DNA from: an uncultured Verrucomicrobiota bacterium
GTDB taxonomy: Bacteria; Verrucomicrobiota; Verrucomicrobiia; Chthoniobacterales; SZAS-18
DNA length: 17,184 bases
Assembly (NCBI GenBank): GCA_937873255.1
Contig: CALMVM010000116.1
Coordinates: forward strand, 8,684-25,867
Direction: 5' to 3'
In this document: positions 11,532 through 17,184 of the stretch, piece by piece
How the letters are laid out: each line of letters starts with the position of its first letter
Position numbering within the stretch: position 1 is the first letter of the stretch
The notes under the pieces: model-generated
The model's database searches: none
Told to the model about the DNA's origin: nothing
What the model saw: only the letters and a program-made list of their open reading frames with translations
Made by a program: the position numbers and the translations under genes

Positions 11532-11927
11532 CTAGGCAGTGATGCCGAGTTGCTTGGAGTGAGAGGCCGAATCCCTGACGCCCCAACGGCGTTTGATCAG
11601 GCCGTCCTGCATTTGAAACCACTCGATGGCGATGACCTCCGAAGTTTGCTGCGTGGGCGGCTGTCCCCGGAAGGCTTTCACGAAGTGGCCGCGTTCGGTG
11701 TAGCGCACGACGACCTCCTGCCCGCTCTCGACGATCTGTTCTATTTCCAGGTGCATGCCGAGGGAATCGTGGAGCACGGTCCACATCGGCGCGATCTGAT
11801 CGAATGGGCCCCAGCCCATGACGCCGTGAATGAGCGCGTCCGGAGTGAACACTTTTCGCAGAGCTTCGATCTCGCCGGCGTTGAACGCGCGGACATATTC
11901 CTTCACGGCTTCCTGATTGGTCGTCAA
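11532..11927 (-). CDS. SnoaL-like (NTF2-fold) small protein
   Basis: The 131-residue product begins at a TTG (11925-11927), because no ATG in frame exists until far upstream, inside the divergent sigma gene. The first helix reads TTNQEAVKEYVRAFNAGEIEAL and is followed by FTPDALIHGVMGWGP. Further on are VVVRYTERG and an end with IEWFQMQDGLIKRRWGVRD, the usual layout of SnoaL-like or ester-cyclase-like proteins. Members of this fold bind or convert small hydrophobic molecules; no specific substrate can be read here. There is no signal peptide, so it is cytoplasmic. It is transcribed away from the ECF sigma gene at 12111, with copy B of the duplicated element between them. SnoaL-like domains also occur fused to some ECF sigma factors as regulatory domains, so a role next to this sigma gene is possible but unproven. 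Confidence 0.75.
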   Translation of the reverse strand: MTTNQEAVKEYVRAFNAGEIEALRKVFTPDALIHGVMGWGPFDQIAPMWTVLHDSLGMHLEIEQIVESGQEVVVRYTERGHFVKAFRGQPPTQQTSEVIAIEWFQMQDGLIKRRWGVRDSASHSKQLGITA

Positions 11928-12000
11928 TGTATATGTGTGTGGGGGCTGAAAAGAGCGTGCGACGCTGCAATGCGTTATTGTCGGAGTGGCGCAGTCCAAC

Positions 12001-12050
12001 GATCCGCGCTCAGCCAGACATGCGGAAAAAGACCGCCCGATCCTGCAACG
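12001..12050 (-). promoter_or_regulatory. Copy B of a duplicated upstream element
   Basis: This is the partner of 11317-11366 (45 of 50 bases identical). It lies 73 bases upstream of the TTG start of the SnoaL-like gene. It also lies in the divergent region before the sigma gene at 12111, so it could serve either direction. The comparison with copy A, which has only a minus-strand gene nearby in the proper orientation, favours the minus-strand gene. Confidence 0.6.
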
Positions 12051-12060
12051 CCAAATTGAG

Positions 12061-12073
12061 AAAATTTTTCGGC
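12061..12073 (+). promoter_or_regulatory. AT-rich motif upstream of the intact sigma gene
   Basis: AAAATTTTTCGGC lies 37 bases before the sigma start and nearly repeats the sequence found about 45 bases before the decayed paralogue (7871-7890, minus strand). It could be part of a promoter for the sigma/kinase cassettes. Confidence 0.35.
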
Positions 12074-12110
12074 CAGGCCATCTTGAATAAGACGCGACGG
12101 GCCACAAGCG

Positions 12111-12704
12111 ATGAACCCAGAGACAAATCCTCCTTCCACGCACCGGGTCACCCGGCTCCTGGCGGCGTGGCGCGAAGGGGACAGCGCGGCCACCGAGGAA
12201 CTCATGGCCGCCGTGTACGAGGAACTACGCCGCATCGCCCGCGGTTACCTGCACCGCGAGCGCGGCGGACATACCCTCCAGCCCACCGCGCTCGTCCACG
12301 AAGCCTACCTGCAACTGGCCGATGACACGCAGATCCACTGGCGCAACCGCGCGCACTTCTACGGGATCGCCGCACGCATCATGCGTCGCATCCTGGTGGA
12401 CCACGCCCGCGCGCATGCCGCCGCCAAGCGCGGCGGGGACGCGGAGAAGCTGCCGCTGGACGCGGTGGGCGAGATCGCCGCGCCCGGCGGGGTGGACTAT
12501 CTCGCGCTGGACGATGCCCTCCAGCGTCTCGTCCAGGTGGGTCCACGCCTGAGCGAAATCGTCGAACTCAAATTCTTCGGCGGGCTGACGGCGCGCGAAA
12601 TCGCCGAGTTTTTGCAGGTGTCGGAGCGCACGGTCCTGGGGGACTGGAAGTTCGCCCGCTCCTGGCTCAAGCGGGAGATGGAAACAGGGAGCAACCCGGG
12701 ATGA
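12111..12704 (+). CDS. ECF-type RNA polymerase sigma factor paired with a Ser/Thr kinase
   Basis: This intact 197-residue sigma factor is of the Sigma70_ECF type (PF07638-like). Region 2 (about 15-105) contains VYEELRRIARGYL, GGHTLQPTALVHEAYL and AHFYGIAARIMRRILVDHAR. Region 4 (about 140-190) has VELKFFGGLTAREIAEFLQV and a recognition helix SERTVLGDWKFARSWL. It directs RNA polymerase to a specific set of promoters. The stop overlaps the kinase start as ATGA (12701-12704), so the two are translationally coupled. In families where an ECF sigma factor is encoded next to a Ser/Thr kinase, phosphorylation by the kinase can activate the sigma factor instead of release from an anti-sigma factor. No anti-sigma gene is present here, which fits. 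The start is supported by alignment with the decayed paralogue; a clear Shine-Dalgarno sequence is missing. Confidence 0.92.
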   Translation: MNPETNPPSTHRVTRLLAAWREGDSAATEELMAAVYEELRRIARGYLHRERGGHTLQPTALVHEAYLQLADDTQIHWRNRAHFYGIAARIMRRILVDHARAHAAAKRGGDAEKLPLDAVGEIAAPGGVDYLALDDALQRLVQVGPRLSEIVELKFFGGLTAREIAEFLQVSERTVLGDWKFARSWLKREMETGSNPG

Positions 12705-15319
12705 CGGCCGACCGGATGGAGCGCATGCGGAGCCTCTTCACGGAGGCGCAAGGTTACCCGCCGGAGCAGTGGGAGGCTTTCTTGGACCGGGCCTGTCCCG
12801 AGGACGCGGCTCTCCGGGGGGAAGTCGCCGCGCTGCTGCGTTGTGAAGAGGAGGCCAACGACTTCCTGGAAGAGCCGGCGTTCGAGCGTGGCCTGGACCT
12901 GATCCAACGGACGGCGGCGGGCAAACTCCGGGCCGGCGATACCGTTGGCGACTGTCGGGTGGTGTCCCTGTTGGGGGTTGGTGGAATGGGCGAGGTGTAC
13001 CTGGCCCAGGACGCCGTGCACGGGAGGCAGGTCGCCCTCAAGCTCATCGGCCAAGGCTGGGCCGAGGACACGCGCGGGCGGCACTTCCGGCACGAGAGGA
13101 GGGTGCTCGCCGCGCTCAACCATCCGCACATCGCCCGACTCTACGGCAGCGGGGTCACGCCCGATGGACGCGCGTACCTCGTCATGGAGTACGTCGAGGG
13201 CGAGCGGCTGGACCGCTTCTGCCAGGGGAAAGGGTTGAACATCGACGAGCGTCTGGCGCTCTTTCGCAAGGTGTGCGCCGCCGTCAGCTACGCGCACCAG
13301 AACCTCGTCGTCCACCGCGACTTGAAGCCCGCGAACATCCGCGTCACCCCCGAGGGCGAGCCAAAGCTGCTGGACTTCGGCATCGCCAAGCTCCTCGAGC
13401 CGGAGGACACCGCGCACGCTGACCCAACGATGACCATGCAGGGGGCGATGACGCCCGAGTACGCCAGTCCCGAGCAGATCAAGGGAGAGCCGATCACGAC
13501 GGCCAGCGACGTGTACAGCCTTGGCGTGGTGCTCTTCGAGTTGCTCACCGGCCAGCGGCCCTTCGCGCATCTCAAAGGACGCCGCCCCGACGAACTGGCC
13601 CGCGCGGTCTGCGAGGAAGAACCGCCCCGGCCCAGTACGGTGGTGGCCCGGATTAACTCCGCGTCGGGGACCGCGACCCGGCCGGCGGAACCAGCCCCGG
13701 CAACCCCCCGCACGGCGTTTGCGACCTGGCGCCGCCAGCTGGAGGGCGACCTGGACAACATCGTGGTCAAGGCATTGCAGAAAGAACCGGCGCGGCGCTA
13801 CGCCAGCGTGGCGGCCTTCTCCGAAGACCTGCGCCGTCACGGCGAGGGGCTGCCGGTCAGCGCGCGCCGGGACACGCCGGGCTACCGGGCGGGCAAGTTC
13901 GTGCGCCGCCACAAGGTAGGCGTCGCGGCGACGGCGCTGGCGATCCTGGCCTTGCTGGTTGGCTTGACGACCACGGTCTGGCAGGCACGCGTTGCCAGGC
14001 TGGAACGGGATCGCGCGCAGCAGGAGCGTGACCGCGCCCACCTTGCCCAGCGGCAGGCCGAACGGCTCAGCGCGTTTTTGGAAACCCTGCTCGCCAGCGC
14101 GGATGCCTCGCATACCGGCAAGGACGAGAAGGTGTCCGAGATCCTTGATGCCGCCAGCCGCAACCTGGACCGCGAGCTGGCCGGGGAACCTGAAGTACTC
14201 GCCCAGGCGCACGAAACCTTGTCCCACTCTTACTACCAACTCGGTCTGTTCGCACCGTCGGAGGAGCACGCCCGCGCCGCCTTGACTCTGGTGCGCAGTT
14301 TGCACAGCGCGGACGACCCGGCGACGGCCAGGGCGGAGGTCGTCCTCGCCGACATCCTGACCGAGCGCTACCAGTGGAACGAGGTCGAGCCTTTGCTGCG
14401 CCACGCCCTGAAAGTGCTGCGCCGCCAGGCCGTCCCCGATGAGGCCACCCTGACCGTTGCCCTGAACAGCATGGGATTTTACCTTTGCGGCCAGGATCAC
14501 CCTGACCAGGCCGAACCCTTCATGGTGGAAGCACTTGCCCACGCCAAGACTGCCTGGGGGGAGCAGAGTCCGCGCTATGTCCGGTATCTCACCGGACTGG
14601 GCAACGTGAAGGCCAGCGAGCGGGACTTCGCCGCAGCCGAGTCGATCTACCGGCGCGCACTCGCGCTCGAAGATCAGCTTGCCCCGGGTGGAGAACATTC
14701 CTCCACTTTGCTGATGAACCTGAGCCTCATCCTCTTCAATCAGGATAAACGAGGTGAGGCGAGACAAATGCTGGACCGACTGGACAGCAACGCCCGCCGG
14801 CTGTTCGGGGAGAAAAGTCTCTACGCGATCTTCGCCACCTACGGTTTCGGTGTGTTGGACGCCACCGGTGGGAACTATCTGGCGGCCATCCCGCGGCTGC
14901 AACAGGTGCTGCCGCTGGTGGTCGAGAGCTACCCGCCGGGCCATGCCACCATCGTACAATGCCGCGCCGAGCTTGGCCTGTGCCTGACGCGCACCGGACG
15001 AGCCACCGAGGGCGAGGCGCTGCTGCGCACGGCACTCGCCGATGGCACGGGGTTGGAACGGGACAATTTCGACCATACCTGCGGCAACTTGGAAAGCGCG
15101 CTGGGCGAGTGCCTGCTGGCGCAAAGGCGTTACCCCGAGGCGGAACCCTTGCTGCTGACCGGCCACGCCGACCTGGAAAAACGACTGGGTCCACAAAACA
15201 GCCTGACCCTGCAAGCCCGCCAGCGTTTGCACGAGCTGTATCTGGCTTGGAACAAACCGGGTGATGCCGTGCGCTACGAGGTCGACATCCCGGACCAACC
15301 AACAACTCCCGCCCCGTAG
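12701..15319 (+). CDS. Membrane Ser/Thr protein kinase with C-terminal TPR domain
   Basis: The 872-residue protein starts with a helical leader (1-75) typical of this kinase group. The kinase domain (about 85-380) has the glycine loop GVGGMGEVY (92-100), Lys114, Glu132, HRDLKPAN with catalytic Asp207, DFG (225-227) and SPEQ (256-259), so it should be active. An insert rich in Pro and Thr lies at 305-345. One transmembrane helix lies at about 406-426, then a basic coiled-coil stretch (429-456), then TPR-like helical pairs from about 460 to 850 (for example ECLLAQRRYPEAEPLL). The kinase side is predicted to be cytoplasmic and the TPR side periplasmic, so the TPR part may sense a signal. Together with the overlapping sigma gene it forms a one-step signalling pair. 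A GGGAG ten bases before the ATG may serve as ribosome binding site. Confidence 0.93.
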   Translation: MTADRMERMRSLFTEAQGYPPEQWEAFLDRACPEDAALRGEVAALLRCEEEANDFLEEPAFERGLDLIQRTAAGKLRAGDTVGDCRVVSLLGVGGMGEVYLAQDAVHGRQVALKLIGQGWAEDTRGRHFRHERRVLAALNHPHIARLYGSGVTPDGRAYLVMEYVEGERLDRFCQGKGLNIDERLALFRKVCAAVSYAHQNLVVHRDLKPANIRVTPEGEPKLLDFGIAKLLEPEDTAHADPTMTMQGAMTPEYASPEQIKGEPITTASDVYSLGVVLFELLTGQRPFAHLKGRRPDELARAVCEEEPPRPSTVVARINSASGTATRPAEPAPATPRTAFATWRRQLEGDLDNIVVKALQKEPARRYASVAAFSEDLRRHGEGLPVSARRDTPGYRAGKFVRRHKVGVAATALAILALLVGLTTTVWQARVARLERDRAQQERDRAHLAQRQAERLSAFLETLLASADASHTGKDEKVSEILDAASRNLDRELAGEPEVLAQAHETLSHSYYQLGLFAPSEEHARAALTLVRSLHSADDPATARAEVVLADILTERYQWNEVEPLLRHALKVLRRQAVPDEATLTVALNSMGFYLCGQDHPDQAEPFMVEALAHAKTAWGEQSPRYVRYLTGLGNVKASERDFAAAESIYRRALALEDQLAPGGEHSSTLLMNLSLILFNQDKRGEARQMLDRLDSNARRLFGEKSLYAIFATYGFGVLDATGGNYLAAIPRLQQVLPLVVESYPPGHATIVQCRAELGLCLTRTGRATEGEALLRTALADGTGLERDNFDHTCGNLESALGECLLAQRRYPEAEPLLLTGHADLEKRLGPQNSLTLQARQRLHELYLAWNKPGDAVRYEVDIPDQPTTPAP

Positions 15320-15593
15320 CCGCCCGGCAAACCACCATCGCGGCGGATCCCCCGTGCCGTGAACGTGAAGTGCGCGCCTGCATCGGCCTGTGCGTCCTCA
15401 CCAAGAGGTCGCCCCCGGCAAAGGCCGATGGTCGTCCGCCTTCGTCAAGATCCTGTCGTGTTTTCCCCACGGGTTCATCGGACCTGCCTGACACCTCATA
15501 TGTATTGTTTCCGCCCCAGAGAACCTCCTTTATTTGACAGCAGAATGATTAGGAGGATGTGCATCGTGGTTCGTCGGCCCTTTGTTCATGGCC
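15320..15593. other. Non-coding stretch between kinase and recombinase remnant
   Basis: No frame in this 274-bp stretch looks coding. It contains an isolated AGGAGG (15551-15556) and a TTGACA (15534-15539), neither followed by a plausible gene or promoter. It may be the 3' flank of the element that brought the recombinase. Confidence 0.4.
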
Positions 15594-16032
15594 TCAGAAG
15601 TTGATCCGTCCACATCCGGGCCGGAGGCCGTGATCGTCGGCATCGCCGCTACCGCCGAGCTTCGCCAATCGCCCGCGCAAGTATTCCTCGTCGTCGCTGC
15701 CAAACACCTGCGTGTATGTGTCAAGTTTGAGTTGCCCGCCGTCTTGGTGGCCCTGCCACTGGGCGATCAGTTTCCGGTCCACGCCCGCGCGGCAGAGCCG
15801 TCCAATAAGGGGCTGGCGCAGGCTGCGCTTTCTCCAGGCTGCCGAGCCATTCCTTCATGCGCCGCTCGGCGATCTTGTGGTCGCAGGTATCCGAGCTGCG
15901 CTCCCGCCGGATGCCGCCCAGCTTTTTACAGGCGTAGTAGCGGCCCGAGCGGGCGTGGCGGTACAAGCCGGGGAAGTTGGCCACCTTGACGTAGGTGGGG
16001 CCGGTGGCGACGGGAGCGAGCAGAGTGACCAT
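15594..16032 (-). pseudogene. Tyrosine recombinase (integrase) remnant lacking its middle
   Basis: From the ATG at 16032 the first about 70 residues read as the N-terminal arm of a site-specific integrase (FPGLYRHARSGRYYACKK, then DTCDHKIAERRMKEWLGSLEK). Beginning near 15821, a different frame carries the end of the catalytic domain: LRQ, RAGVDRKLIAQW, the GHQDGG histidine box and LDTYTQVF with the nucleophilic tyrosine, stopping at 15594. Most of the core-binding and catalytic domain is absent, roughly 200 residues by comparison with usual family length, including the first catalytic arginine. The junction is at about 15813-15828 and shifts the frame. The product cannot be active. It marks a former mobile element or integration event; no attachment sites or other phage genes are visible nearby. 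Confidence 0.8.
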
Positions 16033-16064
16033 GTAAGAGGCGCAGGCGAATGAAGAAGGAGTTG

Positions 16065-16208
16065 CTACTCCTCGCTCATCGCTGCGGCCTCCATCATGCC
16101 GCCATTTTTATCGGGGACACCGCGGCGGCGGATCAGCCTTCCGACCACGGCCCAAAGCTGGACCACGTGCTTGACAGTTCTCAGAGGATCATCACCAATG
16201 GCAGTCAC
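16065..16208 (-). CDS. Possible small protein upstream of the recombinase remnant
   Basis: A 47-codon frame starts with GTG at 16208, after GGAG, and ends with TAG at 16065. The sequence is protein-like: DDPLRTVKHVVQLWAVVGRL, then a basic RRR, then an acidic end with MSEE. It lies 32 bases before the recombinase start on the same strand, so it could have been the first gene of the same unit. The frame stays open a little upstream of the GTG, so a longer 5' part may have been lost. The family is unknown, and no homologue can be claimed. Confidence 0.3.
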   Translation of the reverse strand: MTAIGDDPLRTVKHVVQLWAVVGRLIRRRGVPDKNGGMMEAAAMSEE

Positions 16209-16307
16209 CTCCGGGTCATCTGCCTATGTATTTCCAAAGGGATATAGGACGCCCCTCCTCCGCTGCTATTCCGGTCCTCCAATCCTTTACTTTCCCTTCC
16301 GCTGTTT

Positions 16308-17044
16308 ATGAAAACCTTCCACCGTTTCCTGGTGCGTCGGTCATCCTCCCTTGCCCGCGCGCTTGTTTTCCGCGCTCATCGCCAGCTTCCTACTGGCTAG
16401 CGGGTTGGCTTCCGCTCAGACCCTCGTCGATCCAGCGCTTTTCCCGGCTGCCGCCGGGATCAAGTCGAGCGCCCAACCGGTCGGTCCGGTGCGGATCGGC
16501 CCGGCAACCAATGCAGCAGGCATCATTCTCCAGCCTAACGACCTGATCGGCCTAGACACCGCTTTTACCGGCGCCTCGGCCCCTAACAACACCGGCGGGG
16601 CCATCCTCAATTTCAGCGTGCGCAACAACGGCGCGGGCGCCGAGACGGTCCTCGCTTCTTCCAGTGTCGGGTCGGGCGTCACCTACGGCCTGTCGCAGAC
16701 GGGCTCGTACATCGCCGTGTCGCCCGCCGGGATCATTTACTACACCAACAACGCCAAGAACATCGTGGCGCTCAATCCCAATACGCTCGTGCGCACCGGG
16801 GTTCCGACGGCACGAACTCCGGCCTCGGCCCCTTGCCGGTCAACATCTCGTGCCTGACCTGAGATTTCGGGATCGGCACGGTCCTCCACTACGATTTCGG
16901 CAACGGCACGACGCGGCCCTACCCCGGCTCGGGTTTCTATCGGATGGACCCGCGACGGGAGTGCGCACGGCGGTTTCCCTCAATGCCGGCAGCCCCGGCT
17001 CGGGCAGCAACAACTCCTCCACCAAGTTCACCGTCACGCCCTGA
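16308..17044 (+). pseudogene. Gene for an exported protein, broken by three frameshifts and one stop
   Basis: The ATG at 16308 gives MKTFHRFLVRRSSSLARALV, and the hydrophobic core of a signal peptide (SALIASFLLASGLASAQ) follows in the next frame, as if one base were extra in the TTTT run at about 16370-16373. The next part (16374-16800) reads well, with SGVTYGLSQTGSYIAVSPAG. The frame then changes again at about 16801 to DGTNSGLGPLPVNISCLT, meets TGA at 16860-16862 where TGG (Trp) would fit, and continues DFGIGTVLHYDFGNGTTRPY. A last shift near 16940 leads to VRTAVSLNAGSPGSGSNNSS and the TGA at 17042-17044. The composition (Gly, Ser, Thr and Asn rich) suggests a beta-rich secreted protein. 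The family is not recognised. TTG at 16351 would be a start for the second frame alone. Confidence 0.6.
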
Positions 17045-17083
17045 CGGTTTTCTCCACCGATCCTGATCGACCTTGTTATTCCT

Positions 17084-17184
17084 ATGCTGATCCGACTCTC
17101 CTTGTTGGGGGCCTGCGCCCTCGTGTTCACCGCCATCACGACAGTCTCGGCCCAGGTGCCCATCTCCTTTGCCAGCAGCAACGG
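17084..17184 (+). CDS. Start of an exported protein, cut by the window edge
   Basis: The ATG at 17084 opens a frame to the end of the window. Its 33 visible residues are a textbook signal peptide: MLIRLSLLGACALVFTAITT, then VSAQ with a cleavage site after the second small residue. The mature part begins QVPISFASSN. It follows the broken exported-protein gene by 39 bases on the same strand, so the two may once have formed a unit. Nothing can be said about its function. Confidence 0.6.
   Translation, partial: MLIRLSLLGACALVFTAITTVSAQVPISFASSN

Noticed and set aside
12497..15298. A 933-codon open frame on the minus strand across the kinase gene
   Set aside because: It lies antisense to a protein with full kinase, membrane and TPR motifs. 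Long antisense frames are expected in GC-rich genes, and its translation has no recognisable domain.
15534..15556. TTGACA and AGGAGG as promoter and ribosome binding site of a plus-strand gene
   Set aside because: No matching -10 element is seen at the right distance, and the frame after AGGAGG ends after 15 codons.
16057..16072. Perfect 6-bp inverted repeat AGGAGT/ACTCCT with a TGCT loop
   Set aside because: It is too short to call a terminator or recombination site, and it has no T-run and no second copy in the window.
7284..16862. Stop-codon reassignment as an explanation for the in-frame TAG and TGA codons
   Set aside because: TAG falls at both Trp and Gln positions. Intact genes here also end properly with TAG (histidine kinase, GloVer gene), TGA and TAA, so no consistent recoding fits.

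Overview
This is a GC-rich window (roughly 65% G+C by eye) that most resembles a chromosomal accessory region of a Verrucomicrobiota (Opitutia-like) bacterium. The inference rests on three things: a tandem GloVer-repeat exported protein (TIGR03803-type), two cassettes pairing an ECF sigma factor with a Ser/Thr kinase-TPR protein (an arrangement common in Verrucomicrobia and Planctomycetes), and autotransporter-like beta-repeat proteins. No rRNA, tRNA, CRISPR array or complete insertion sequence was seen.

Layout. 1-1190 (+): the end of a small membrane protein, overlapping by ATGA a 308-aa protein of unknown function. 1272-2185 (-): a leucine-rich-repeat gene interrupted by one frameshift. 2256-2405 (-): a short ankyrin-like segment directly in frame after the stop of the next gene. 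2406-5609 (-): an intact 1067-aa hybrid histidine kinase (GAF, four PAS, HisKA, HATPase, receiver). 5781-7826 (-): a decayed sigma/kinase cassette, with a sigma gene carrying two in-frame stops in its DNA-binding region and a kinase gene with a large internal deletion and frameshifts. 8048-9708 (+): an exported beta-repeat protein gene broken by a frameshift and an amber codon. 9695-11257 (-): an intact exported GloVer-repeat protein. 11532-11927 (-): a SnoaL-like small protein. 12111-15319 (+): an intact ECF sigma factor and membrane Ser/Thr kinase-TPR protein. 15594-16032 (-): a tyrosine-recombinase remnant lacking its middle. 16308-17044 (+): a multiply broken gene for an exported protein. 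17084-end (+): the start of another exported protein.

How the parts fit. The intact sigma/kinase pair (12111-15319) is the likely regulatory centre of the right half. Divergent from it lies the SnoaL-like gene. The upstream regions of that gene and of the GloVer gene carry the same 50-bp element (45 of 50 bases identical), which suggests shared control. The left cassette (5781-7826) is a paralogue of the right one, and the intact copy shows exactly what it has lost. Six of the genes in the window are disrupted, and three of the nonsense changes look like C-to-T or G-to-A transitions. This points to a region undergoing decay, next to an integrase relic, although sequencing error has to be excluded for the single-base frameshifts.
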